From Triatoma infestans (Eukaryota; Arthropoda; Insecta; Hemiptera; Reduviidae): DNA of 64,000 nt. The notes beneath the pieces were generated by a model, which was not told the DNA's origin, ran no database searches, and saw nothing but the letters and a program-made list of their open reading frames with translations. This document shows positions 11,131-18,727 of the stretch, in pieces. Both the position numbers and the translations under genes were made by a program. How positions within the stretch are numbered: position 1 is the first letter of the stretch; the number at the start of each line of letters is the position of its first letter. The stretch spans positions 310,001 through 374,000 of the forward strand of contig JAAEAF010000238.1 of the NCBI GenBank assembly GCA_011037195.1, read 5' to 3'.

Positions 11131-11580
11131 TTAATCAAAAACTGTTTTTAGCTGATAGGCTGTTAAAGGAGTATTCGGATTGAATGCATTCAGTCTATTT
11201 ATTATTGTTTCAAATAAGCGTTGTACATATTTCTGAGTCACTAATTTTCTAGCCTCATCATAAGTTTCTAATAGGTACTTTTTGGATACAAAATGTTCGT
11301 TTAGATAGTTTTGAATGTATAATTTGGTTGGTAAATCTAATTGATCTATATAATTTTCCAAGTATGTTTTAGAAATTAAGTCATTTTTACCAGAAGTATT
11401 TAAGTTAGTTACATATTTTTCCAGATATCTCTTATTAACAGCATCAGAACCCCTTAAAGCGTCACTCACCCCGATTAAGCGTTTATTTTCAAAGTCGATA
11501 TAATCACCATCTTCATCGTCACTTGCGTGAAATACTTTCTTGATTTCAGGTAATGATCTACCAAATTTGTCGACCGACAT
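11131..11580 (-). CDS. Fibre-like protein candidate
   Basis: A 149-aa protein starting MSVDKFGRSLPEI. Near residues 23-50 it shows DYIDFENKRLIGVSDA followed by DAVNKRYLE. The pattern N-K-R-[LI]-x-x-V-x-x-x(4-6)-D-A-V-N-K-x-Y is common in trimeric phage and viral fibre shafts and collars. The remainder is rich in Y-L-E/Y-L-x-x repeats (KTYLENY, KLYIQNY, KKYLLET) and probably coiled. Related genes are in Polinton-2 (37699-38132) and Polinton-3 (50500-50915), always between integrase and the DUF8207-like gene. I infer an attachment or vertex-spike role; no homologue of known structure is claimed. Confidence 0.5.
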   Translation of the reverse strand: MSVDKFGRSLPEIKKVFHASDDEDGDYIDFENKRLIGVSDALRGSDAVNKRYLEKYVTNLNTSGKNDLISKTYLENYIDQLDLPTKLYIQNYLNEHFVSKKYLLETYDEARKLVTQKYVQRLFETIINRLNAFNPNTPLTAYQLKTVFD

Positions 11581-11635
11581 GTTATTTGGCGCTGTGTTAA
11601 GTTAACACTGAACAGTTAATCAAAATTTTACCAGT

Positions 11636-12751
11636 TTAATAAATAATATCAGCCTCTCTCAGCTCTTCAATTATAGAGTGAATTTCATTTTCATGCCCTG
11701 TATGACCTGCACTAGTTGAGGCGTATAGCAGCCGAAGTCGTTCAACCAGTTCGTTAGGATCATCCCAGTATTCATAAATACTTTGACCTTCCCTCATACC
11801 TTTACCAACAGTTGGCCTTGGTCTTAGCGGATATCTACTAGTAGTAGTAGGTTTTGTTGCAATCAGAGTGAGGGGTGTTCGACTATGTGATGCTGTACTT
11901 GGTGGAGTAAACCTAGTTTGTGGTAAAAGTTCTTCCAATGATGGTGAGGGTGGATTAAAAAGAGGAGCGATGATATGTTTGTATTTGCATCCTCTGCTAG
12001 AACTAATTTCTTTTTCATCACTAAACTGACGCTTATGTGCATCACTCCTAATTAGAATATCTTTATAATTATCTAGATCATTTTCTGAATAGTGGGTGGG
12101 TTGTTTTAGAAATAATAACTGCAACAAACCTTCGGTACCTTCATACCACTCGCCGTTTACATTAATGTCTCCACCGTCTATGGTTACCCGAGCATTTCCA
12201 ATGGCCATACCGCCTAATGGTAGAACCCTAATTCCGTATCTATCATCCATATCCCCTGTGTCTCCAGTCATCATTTTCAATATATATGGTTGCATTAAAG
12301 GACCGAAATCTTCTTCTTCTCTTAAACTTTTCTCTAATTCTTGTTTATCAATTTTTGCTATATACTCTAAAGGAGTGATCTCCTCCTCAAAAGTCTCTTC
12401 TTCTTCTTGTTTTACTGGAATAGGATGCTTTATAGGGGTAGAAGCTTTAATCGGTGATTGTGAAAGATCTTTAATTAGTGTTTCTGTTGAATCCTCTTTA
12501 GTAGAAGCTTTAATCGATGAGTCCGTTGAAGCATCTTTTTTCAATTTCAAGGGCACATAATCTTCCATTAACGGGGCATCTTGTTTGACCCGTTTTTTCC
12601 GCTGAACCAGCTCTTGCAGTGGCTCCGTAATGGGTTTCAAACTCCTTTCTAGTTCTTCTTGAGATGATTGAAGACCTCGCTTCATACTTTTGAATTTAGA
12701 GCGTAATGATTTAGAAGTTTCAATAAGTTGTTTAGTAACGTTGGGATCCAT
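11636..12751 (-). CDS. DUF8207-like virion-candidate protein
   Basis: A 371-aa intact protein. N-terminal third is charged and helical (MDPNVTKQLIETSKSL...). The middle has DRYGIRVLPLGGMAIGNA and a segment with WYEGTEGLLQLLF and YKDILIRSDAHK, a domain I recognise from many arthropod and other invertebrate uncharacterised proteins and match, without a search, to DUF8207. A low-complexity Ser/Thr/Pro linker leads to TVGKG-M and a conserved C-terminus with YEYWDDPNELVERL and GHENEIHSIIEELREA. The TVGKG site resembles an adenain cleavage site. It sits between fibre and ATPase genes, so a virion role is inferred. A TATA box overlaps the end of the ATPase gene upstream. Confidence 0.65.
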   Translation of the reverse strand: MDPNVTKQLIETSKSLRSKFKSMKRGLQSSQEELERSLKPITEPLQELVQRKKRVKQDAPLMEDYVPLKLKKDASTDSSIKASTKEDSTETLIKDLSQSPIKASTPIKHPIPVKQEEEETFEEEITPLEYIAKIDKQELEKSLREEEDFGPLMQPYILKMMTGDTGDMDDRYGIRVLPLGGMAIGNARVTIDGGDINVNGEWYEGTEGLLQLLFLKQPTHYSENDLDNYKDILIRSDAHKRQFSDEKEISSSRGCKYKHIIAPLFNPPSPSLEELLPQTRFTPPSTASHSRTPLTLIATKPTTTSRYPLRPRPTVGKGMREGQSIYEYWDDPNELVERLRLLYASTSAGHTGHENEIHSIIEELREADIIY

Positions 12752-12782
12752 AGCGGAATGAGAAAACTATTCTACTCCCAAG

Positions 12783-12792
12783 CTATATATAG
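12783..12792 (-). promoter_or_regulatory. TATA box embedded in the 3' end of the ATPase gene
   Basis: On the minus strand CTATATATAG encodes the last codons (Y-I-stop) of the ATPase and also forms a TATA box about 35 bases before the ATG of the DUF8207-like gene at 12751. Polinton-2 has the same arrangement (ATCTATATATAG at about 36675-36686, ATG at 36716). Confidence 0.55.
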
Positions 12793-13478
12793 ATAAATGT
12801 ATCCAACCCCTTCCGAAACCTGCCATTGTTAAAATCTCTTGTTTTATCCAGAGTTATAAATCCATGCGGCTCCTCCCAGCAGATATCACACATCTGTTTA
12901 AACTTCTCAAATGATACACTGTGGGAACTTACATGGTCACTGTAAACATGTTTTAAATTTAAGTCATCCTGTTTGAACAATATGATAAAGTTAGCATTGT
13001 CACGAATAAGGTGTTTTGGGATCCTAGCATAACTTTGGCAAAGATAAAAGCAGTCAATGTCCTTGTGACGTCCCATACTGAAATATTTCCTGATATTTTC
13101 CTGCTCATCCATTGAAATATCATCAAAAACTATGACAGAGTTTGGTTCTGCTAGATCAGGAGTGATTATTTGTTGAGTAGTATTAATTGTAAGAAATCCT
13201 ATTTCTGGAACTAGTTTAAAGATCTCTTCTAAGTATAAATATTTCTCTTGTTGAAGCGACTGACTGCATAGATATACATGTGCGAATTTTAGTCCATTTG
13301 GTTGTAAAAGCAAACAAGCCATAAGATTGGTTTTACCAGAACCTGAAGATCCACAAATAAGTGCTCGAATATTATCTGGAAGTAGTACACCATGTCGATT
13401 TATTTTCACATGTTCGTCTATCGAATTATTCAGTAGATTGCAGATAGGCAAACTTTCACTTTGCTTCTCTAAACGCAT
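12783..13478 (-). CDS. FtsK/HerA-type genome-packaging ATPase
   Basis: A 231-aa intact P-loop ATPase, expected to pump the viral genome into capsids. Walker A is GSSGSGKT at residues 43-50 and Walker B is VIVFDD at about 115-120. Later CQSYARIPKHLIRDNAN is the sensor/glutamine-containing stretch usual in the A32-like clade of Polintons, virophages and poxvirus-type packaging ATPases. Length fits Polinton ATPases. Start ATG 13476-13478, divergent from the PLA2/core gene with 63 bp between start codons. Not a host helicase: size, context and motif set match the viral family. Confidence 0.9.
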   Translation of the reverse strand: MRLEKQSESLPICNLLNNSIDEHVKINRHGVLLPDNIRALICGSSGSGKTNLMACLLLQPNGLKFAHVYLCSQSLQQEKYLYLEEIFKLVPEIGFLTINTTQQIITPDLAEPNSVIVFDDISMDEQENIRKYFSMGRHKDIDCFYLCQSYARIPKHLIRDNANFIILFKQDDLNLKHVYSDHVSSHSVSFEKFKQMCDICWEEPHGFITLDKTRDFNNGRFRKGLDTFIYI

Positions 13479-13541
13479 AATAATTTATCAAGGGGATGCG
13501 ACACTATATATATAGTTGCAGGTCTCACTAATGGCATCATA
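13479..13541. promoter_or_regulatory. Bidirectional promoter between the two arms
   Basis: This 63-bp gap separates the ATPase and PLA2/core start codons. It contains a perfect palindrome ACTATATATATAGT (13503-13516), which can act as a TATA box in both directions. In Polinton-2 the matching gap is only 44 bp (35952-35995) and contains TATTTATA. The divergent layout is conserved, so the two morphogenesis arms are probably fired together. Confidence 0.55.
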
Positions 13542-14279
13542 ATGAGAAGGAAAACAGTCGGAAGAGGTCTTATAAATTCAGCGATTAACAAACTCCCTTT
13601 TGAAGTGCACATACCTGGGTATAGATTTTGCGGTCCTGGAACTAAGCTACAAGAAAGATTAAAACGAGGAGATAGAGGTATTAATCCTTTAGACGAAGCC
13701 TGTCGGGAACACGACATTGCATACTCTCAACATAAGGATCTAGAATCAAGACATAAGGCTGATCTTATACTCGCTGACAAAGCTTGGCAAAGAACAAAGG
13801 CACGTGACTCCTCTTTTGGTGAGAAAGCGTCAGCTTGGGCTGTCACAAACACAATGAAAGCTAAAGTAAAATTAGGTGGTGGGGTGAAAAAGGTAAAAAC
13901 TATTAAAGATGTTATAAAAGCAGCGCGTGTAAATTCACCTTTGTCGATCAGTGGTGCGTCAAAGAAAGCTCTAAAGAAGGCAAAGAGTTATTTAATAAAG
14001 TCAAAACTATCAAAAATACCCAGAGTTTTACCAGTACCAAAAACTGGTGGAATTCTTCCATTTCTAGTACCCTTATTTGCAGGGCTATCTGCACTAGGAA
14101 GTTTAGCTGGTGGGGCATCAGCAATAGCAAAGGCAGTAAAGGATACACAGGTTGCGAGGGATCGTCTAGAAGAAGATAGAAGACATAATAGAAAATTAGA
14201 AGAGCAACAGATTGGTAAAGGGTTTTATCTTAAACCGTATAAGAAAGGGTATGGTCTTTACATAAGAAAAAACGAATGA
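13542..14279 (+). CDS. PLA2-domain virion core protein (pVI/pX-like tail)
   Basis: A 245-aa protein with an N-terminal phospholipase A2 domain of the parvovirus-VP1 type: Ca-loop FCGPGTKL (residues 29-36) and catalytic dyad in CREHDIAY (His57-Asp58). Such domains help a particle escape endosomes. The middle is basic (KKALKKAKSY). A hydrophobic segment PFLVPLFAGLSALGSLAGGA (about 167-190) resembles adenovirus pVI/pX membrane-active parts. Candidate adenain sites: TVGRG at 5-9, LAGG near 185 and QIGKG near 221-225. The stop is TGA followed by CTA, and the protease frame continues in phase after it. Intact here; frameshifted in Polinton-2. Confidence 0.85.
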   Translation: MRRKTVGRGLINSAINKLPFEVHIPGYRFCGPGTKLQERLKRGDRGINPLDEACREHDIAYSQHKDLESRHKADLILADKAWQRTKARDSSFGEKASAWAVTNTMKAKVKLGGGVKKVKTIKDVIKAARVNSPLSISGASKKALKKAKSYLIKSKLSKIPRVLPVPKTGGILPFLVPLFAGLSALGSLAGGASAIAKAVKDTQVARDRLEEDRRHNRKLEEQQIGKGFYLKPYKKGYGLYIRKNE

Positions 14280-14282
14280 CTA
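14277..14282 (+). promoter_or_regulatory. Putative stop-codon readthrough site UGA-CUA
   Basis: The core-protein stop TGA is followed by CTA, and the adenain-type protease frame continues in the same phase. There is no ATG before the conserved protease N-terminus; the first in-frame Met is 26 codons downstream. Polinton-2 shows the same TGA-CTA-CTT-CC junction at 35206-35214. UGA-CUA is the known permissive context for stop readthrough in animals. Readthrough is inferred, not shown. Confidence 0.45.
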
Positions 14283-14631
14283 CTTCCTAACAGAGCGCTC
14301 ACAAACATTGAATTATTGAAATACGCTAAAAATATTCCACATTTTAGAGGTGTATATATGCGTGATACATTGCCGAAATTTCCTAAAACTGATGAATGTG
14401 CTATTGTAAATTTAGATTCAGCGTACAATCCTGGAACTCATTGGGTGGCATATATTTAAGAAAGGTAACCAAGTTATATATTTTGATCCATTTGGGAATC
14501 TCAGACCACCATTAGAAATGCTACATTATTTTAACAAGAGTGAAGTTATATATAATCGTGAGAGGTATCAAGATTGGAATACGCCTTATTGTGGACATTT
14601 ATGTTTAGAATTTCTCTATAATAATGCATAA
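14280..14631 (+). pseudogene. Adenain-type maturation protease (frameshifted)
   Basis: Encodes an adenovirus-protease-like cysteine peptidase that would cleave virion precursors. In the first frame: conserved N-terminal block with FRGVYMRDTLP, then GTHWVAYI with the catalytic His, ending at TAA 14457-14459. In a second frame: VIYFDPFGN (Asp), then YQDWNTPYCGHLCLEF with the oxyanion Gln and nucleophile Cys, to TAA 14629-14631. One extra base near 14451-14457 separates them. Position, directly after the PLA2/core gene and before penton, is as in adintoviruses. The Polinton-2 copy is also broken, differently. I do not join the two frames. Confidence 0.8.
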
Positions 14632-14652
14632 CAAAGTTAACAGACATTAGTC

Positions 14653-15350
14653 ATGTCTTACACTTTTACCTTAACAGGTACATCTAGCATCCTTAGCGCT
14701 GATATATTTCCACCAATTAGTTTATTAGATGGAGGTGATTATAACATTGGCTTGCTTAGCTTCCAATCTTATAACTCGATACCAAACATAATTGAAAATG
14801 TAAACAATAAATTTCATTATGGTGACAAAGTGATTAGTATTCCTACTGGGAACTATGAGGTTGAAGCTATAGCAGATTACCTAAAAAGACATATGCAGTC
14901 ACCTCATTCAATTAAAATGAAAGGTAACGTTAGCACTTTAAAAGTGGAATTCAAGTGTACTCAACCTGTAAATTTCAACAAAGAACATTCAATTGGTCCT
15001 TTGCTGGGATTTACTCATCATAAAATACTGGAGGCGAAATACATGTTTTCACTCATAAATCTGATGAAATTGTGAAAATTCATGGTGTAAATACAATTGC
15101 TATAAACTGTAATATAGCTGCGGGATCATACAGAAATGGTAAACCTGGACACACAATATATGAGTTTTCCCCTACAGTTCCTCCAGGTTATAAACTGGTA
15201 CATGAACCTACGCCAGTCATTTATTTCCCAGTCATTGGCGAGAGAATTGACAATATTACACTAACTCTTACAGACCAAGACAATAATTTGATGATCTTTC
15301 GTGAAGAAGTAATTACTATTCGATTACATTTGAAGAAAAATGGGTATTGA
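14653..15350 (+). pseudogene. Penton / minor capsid protein, frameshifted
   Basis: The N-terminal frame (14653-15075, MSYTFTLTGTSSILSAD...) and C-terminal frame (about 15035-15350, ending TIRLHLKKNGY) together correspond to the intact 230-aa protein of Polinton-2 at 34147-34839. A small indel near 15030-15040 separates them. It is a single-jelly-roll vertex (penton) protein by position and by the pattern of short beta segments. FPPISL, EFSPTVPPGYKLVHEP and VIYFPV are strongly conserved between copies. The upstream gap to the protease is 21 bp. Confidence 0.75.
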
Positions 15351-15462
15351 TTTTCAAGGATATAAGCCAGCTGGTGTTAAACCAACCAGTATTCGTCGTC
15401 TACCCCGTAGAGTGTTAACACCTCTAAACGTTTACTTTCTACCAAATAGGACTTTTAGTTAA
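15340..15462 (+). pseudogene. Small basic protein overlapping penton and hexon, altered C-terminus
   Basis: Starts at ATG 15340, overlapping the last codons of penton (AAAATGGGTATTGA). Encodes 40 aa beginning MGIDFQGYKPAG. The Polinton-2 homologue (34005-34157) has 50 aa, also starts MGIDFQ and overlaps hexon at its end. In this copy a 1-bp change near 15440 redirects the C-terminus. Conservation of start, overlap and the LTP...FL motif suggests a real, unnamed virion or assembly gene. Confidence 0.55.
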
Positions 15463-15468
15463 ACCACA

Positions 15469-16682
15469 ATGGAAGAAATACTAAATGTAAATGAAGGGGT
15501 GACTTTCGAAGAGAGGATAACCAACTATGAGTATCACACACATCAACCATATACACAGTCGCTGAACAATTCGGATGAGATCGTTATTTCAGTGCAGCAG
15601 CAGGACATTTTCACAGTTCCTTCAAAGAGTTTTCTCTACATTCAAGGACAAGTGGAAAAAGATGAAACTAAACCAAATATAAATGTGAGATTAGTGAGGA
15701 ATGCTTTCATGTATCTCTTTGATGAAATCAAATATCAATTAAATGGAGTTTTAGTTGACCATGTTCGTAATCCAGGAATTGTCAGCACTCTTAAAGGATA
15801 TGTATCTTTTAACAGTGATAAAGTTAAAGCATTAGAAATAGCTGGTTGGATGCCTCCTAATACAGATATCAAACTTATTGATGATGATGGTAACTTTGAC
15901 TGCTGCATTCCATTGGACACAGTTATGGGCTTCTTTGAAGATTATAACAGAATAATTCTACAAGGGAAACATGAATTAATATTGCACAGAAGTAGAAGTG
16001 ATAATGATGCAATAATCGGTGCAGATGCAGGAGTTAAAGCTCCTATTAAACTTAAATCAGTGCACTGGAGGATTCCATATGTAAAAGTGTCCGATCAACA
16101 AAAGCTCAAGTTTTTGAATGTTATCAACAAGGGGAAGACCATACACATGGCATTTAGATCATGGGATCTTATCGAGTATCCAACACTGCCTGCTACCACA
16201 AAGCATACGTGGACATTGAAGACCACGACAAATTTGGAGAAACCTCGTTATGTGATTATAGCATTTCAGACCAACAGAAAGGATAACCATACTAGCAGAT
16301 CCAACAATTTTCGATCAAAATAACTTTACTAATGTTAAGCTACATTTAAATTCAGAGATTTATCCTTATGATGATTTAAATGTCAATTTTTCTAAAAATT
16401 ATTTCAGTTTTCTGTATTACATGTATCAAAATTTTCAACACAGTTACTATGGAAAAGCAAACCAACCTCTCATGTCTAAAAATCACTTTAGAGATTATGC
16501 ACCTATTATTTGTAATTGACTGTTCCCGTCAGTCGGAAGCAATTAGATCATCTTCCGTTGACATCAGGTTAGAGATGGAATGTACTGAAGCTTTCAAGGC
16601 CAATACCACTGCATATGCTTTAATTTTACATGACAGCCTCGTGGAATATAATCCTTTATCTGGTACTGTTAGAAGAATGTAA
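15469..16682 (+). pseudogene. Hexon / major capsid protein (double jelly roll), frameshifted
   Basis: The first frame (15469-16323, 284 aa, MEEILNVNEGVTFEERI...) matches residues 1-275 of the intact 403-aa hexon of Polinton-2. Further sequence continues in two other frames: 16290-16510 (with YPYDDLNVNF and FLYYMYQ) and 16510-16682 (VIDCSRQSEAIRSS to the stop). The two frame changes near 16285 and 16505 each look like a single-base indel. Hexon would build the capsid shell. The gene follows the small overlapping ORF and precedes the exo/BIR-like gene. Confidence 0.85.
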
Positions 16683-16712
16683 CTTGTTTTGGTAGGGGGA
16701 GGAATGAGTTGA

Positions 16713-16720
16713 TATATAAA
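16713..16720 (+). promoter_or_regulatory. TATA box of the exo/BIR-like gene
   Basis: TATATAAA lies 38-45 bases upstream of the ATG at 16758. The Polinton-2 homologue has TATATAAATA on its minus strand at 32751-32760, 37-46 bases before its ATG. The conserved position supports a separate promoter for this last gene. Confidence 0.55.
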
Positions 16721-16757
16721 TTGAGGTACAATAAAGAGTAACTAGTAGTTCGTCAAT

Positions 16758-17456
16758 ATGTGCGCTGCAGTAATAGTTGTGCAAGGTTATCAAAGCTGCG
16801 AGCATGGATTCATCGTCAAGGAGTTGGCTATTGTTAACTTGACTGGTCTGGAGAAGCAATGGTTATTCAAACCCCCATCCTATGGAAATCCATACTCACC
16901 TCCCAATAGATGGGTATATAGAAATCTTCATGGGATCGGATGGGGAATTGGAGATACGGACTATTCTGAATTTGATGATGTTTTAAGGAATGAAACTAAA
17001 AAATATCACTACCTTTTTGCAAAAGGAGATGAAAAGTGTAAATTCCTAGGAGATATTATTGAAAAAACTGTATTCAACCTACAGGATTTTGGCTGTTCTA
17101 GCCTAAAACAATTATGTCCACAACATCACTTTCCCAAATGTGACTATCATAATGAAACTAAATATAACTGTGCTCTACACTTCGCTAAAATATTAGTTTC
17201 TTGGCTTTTGACCAACTACTCGAAGGTAGATTTTACCAATTCTGATGTTAGGGAGAATACGTTCAAAGGCTGGAAAACAACTCTAAGTCCGGAATTACTA
17301 GCCTTTAATGGATTCATCAAGATCAGAAACAATTGTGTTCAGTGTGTGTATTGTGGACTGCAACTTTCAGAAAAGACACTTAAAGAATGTCCTTGTAAAT
17401 CACATATTTTACATAATAAAAACTGTACATGGTTCCTAAAACATGGAATAAAATAG
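16758..17456 (+). CDS. Two-domain protein with BIR-like zinc module
   Basis: A 232-aa intact protein. The N-terminal part (1-75) has a strand reading AAVIVVQGY, then VKELAIVN and FKPPSYG, then WVYRNLHGIGW; the Polinton-2 copy reads VVIDIQ at the first strand. This recalls an exonuclease-like fold, but the acidic residue is absent here. The middle is Cys/His-rich. The C-terminus has R-x-x-TF-x-x-W, GF, then zinc ligands spaced exactly C-x2-C-x16-H-x6-C (VYC...SH...NCTW), which is BIR spacing. BIR proteins (IAPs) block caspases in viruses and animals; an anti-apoptotic role is inferred. In Polinton-2 the ligand His is Tyr and a LINE splits the gene. Confidence 0.6.
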   Translation: MCAAVIVVQGYQSCEHGFIVKELAIVNLTGLEKQWLFKPPSYGNPYSPPNRWVYRNLHGIGWGIGDTDYSEFDDVLRNETKKYHYLFAKGDEKCKFLGDIIEKTVFNLQDFGCSSLKQLCPQHHFPKCDYHNETKYNCALHFAKILVSWLLTNYSKVDFTNSDVRENTFKGWKTTLSPELLAFNGFIKIRNNCVQCVYCGLQLSEKTLKECPCKSHILHNKNCTWFLKHGIK

Positions 17457-17466
17457 TTTTTTAACT

Positions 17467-17805
17467 AATGTAAAACGAAAAGATAAACAACGTTTTGAAG
17501 AAGGAGACTATGTACGTATCTCGAAAAGAAGAACTATATTTACTAGAGGATATACGCCCAACTGGAGTACAGAAATATTTAAAATTAAAAATGTTCGCAA
17601 CACAATTCCATATACTTATTTGTTGGAAGATTTGACAGGGCAGCCCATTCAAGGTGCATTTTACACTCAGGAGCTGCAGAAAACTAAATATAAAGATGTA
17701 TATCTTGTAGAAAAAATACTGAGACGTAAAAGTAATAAGCTGTATGTAAAGTGGTTAGGTTTCAAGAAACCTTCTTGGATAAATGTAAAAGATTTAGTAG
17801 CTTAA
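17467..17805 (+). pseudogene. Duplicated integrase C-terminus (chromodomain)
   Basis: The last 113 codons of the integrase, from VKRKDKQRFEEGDYVRI to KDLVA-stop, are copied here within the right repeat and lack the catalytic core. There is no start codon or promoter of its own, although an open frame continues from the repeat edge. Identical in sequence to the matching part of 10116-11039. Confidence 0.85.
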
Positions 17806-17900
17806 AAAGTTCATATAAAATTGAGTATTTATTTTTATTAACCTCCTTGTTGATACCAGTTCAGGAAAATAAATAAAACAATCTATCTGATATAACAAAT

Positions 17901-18368
17901 TTATTCAGCAGTTGTTACATTTTTGTTAAAGAAAAAATCATAGTTCAATAATTTTTGTAAATAACTGACTTGTTTATTAACATCTTCAATTACACTAACT
18001 AGTTTAAAATATTCACTTCTTAATAAATTGATCTTCGGAGGTTGATATTTGAGGAGTTCTTCAAGCCATGATGGTTTCCCCTGGATAACCATAGTTTTAT
18101 GGGTGAAGTTCTCAAAGAAAACTGATGAATGCTTCAACTGAATATCGGACATAGAAGATCCGTATTTTTTACCAAAAAAATCATCACATATTTGCTTGCT
18201 ATCTTGGAGAATTGTCCAATCTTCATCATTCAAATAGATAACTGATTTTTTTGTTTTTAATGCTATAAGTGGTTCACCTTCTTCAGAAAGACCTGTCACT
18301 AATTGTTTTGAATTGCTGGTGTTGAGCGAGAAGCAGGTTGTAAGCTGCAATCCTATACCACTTGCCAT
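17901..18368 (-). CDS. ORF B (right copy), intact
   Basis: A 155-aa protein from ATG 18366-18368 (MASGIGLQLTT) in the right repeat. Two similar-looking blocks, VIYLNDEDWTILQ (about 54-66) and later SSVFFENF..KTMVIQ..PSWLEELLKYQPPKI, give a strand-then-W-x-x-L-helix pattern. This loosely recalls PC4-type single-strand DNA-binding coactivators, but I cannot confirm the fold. It is read inward after ORF A with about 69 bp between them. The left copy has a 1-bp deletion. A trace of its C-terminus survives in Polinton-3 at about 51960-52020. Confidence 0.6.
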   Translation of the reverse strand: MASGIGLQLTTCFSLNTSNSKQLVTGLSEEGEPLIALKTKKSVIYLNDEDWTILQDSKQICDDFFGKKYGSSMSDIQLKHSSVFFENFTHKTMVIQGKPSWLEELLKYQPPKINLLRSEYFKLVSVIEDVNKQVSYLQKLLNYDFFFNKNVTTAE

Positions 18369-18436
18369 CTTGAGATATGATCGCAAACTAGGATAGGATG
18401 TCACACACTACTTCTCAACTATATTTACTTCCCCCA

Positions 18437-18727
18437 CTATTCGCTGAACAGCTCATTTAAATCTCTGTTAATACAGTGTGCTAGAGAAGCAATATGTGAA
18501 CAAGGACAATTATCAGGTCCCACTTTTTGTTTTGGATTTGACCAAACACAATTTATATAATGTTTATTAGCTGCCATAACAGTATATTCTTCTAAAGATT
18601 TTAAATCGCTGTACAGATTGATATAACTTAGTACTAAATCCAAATCGGTGAGCGTGATGGTTGGATATGTTGAAACAAACCTAATATAATTATCACTCGC
18701 TGATATCTCTTTCCACTCTACCGCCAT
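18437..18727 (-). CDS. ORF A (right copy)
   Basis: Identical 96-aa product to 9194-9484, in the right terminal repeat and read inward from its own CRE/TATA promoter (TGACGTCA at 18858-18865). See the left copy for motifs. Two identical copies of a terminal gene are usual where long inverted repeats are kept uniform during replication. Confidence 0.65.
   Translation of the reverse strand: MAVEWKEISASDNYIRFVSTYPTITLTDLDLVLSYINLYSDLKSLEEYTVMAANKHYINCVWSNPKQKVGPDNCPCSHIASLAHCINRDLNELFSE

Noticed and set aside
12096..12560. 154-codon plus-strand open frame
   Set aside because: Shadow of the DUF8207-like gene on the opposite strand; composition follows the antisense of that gene.
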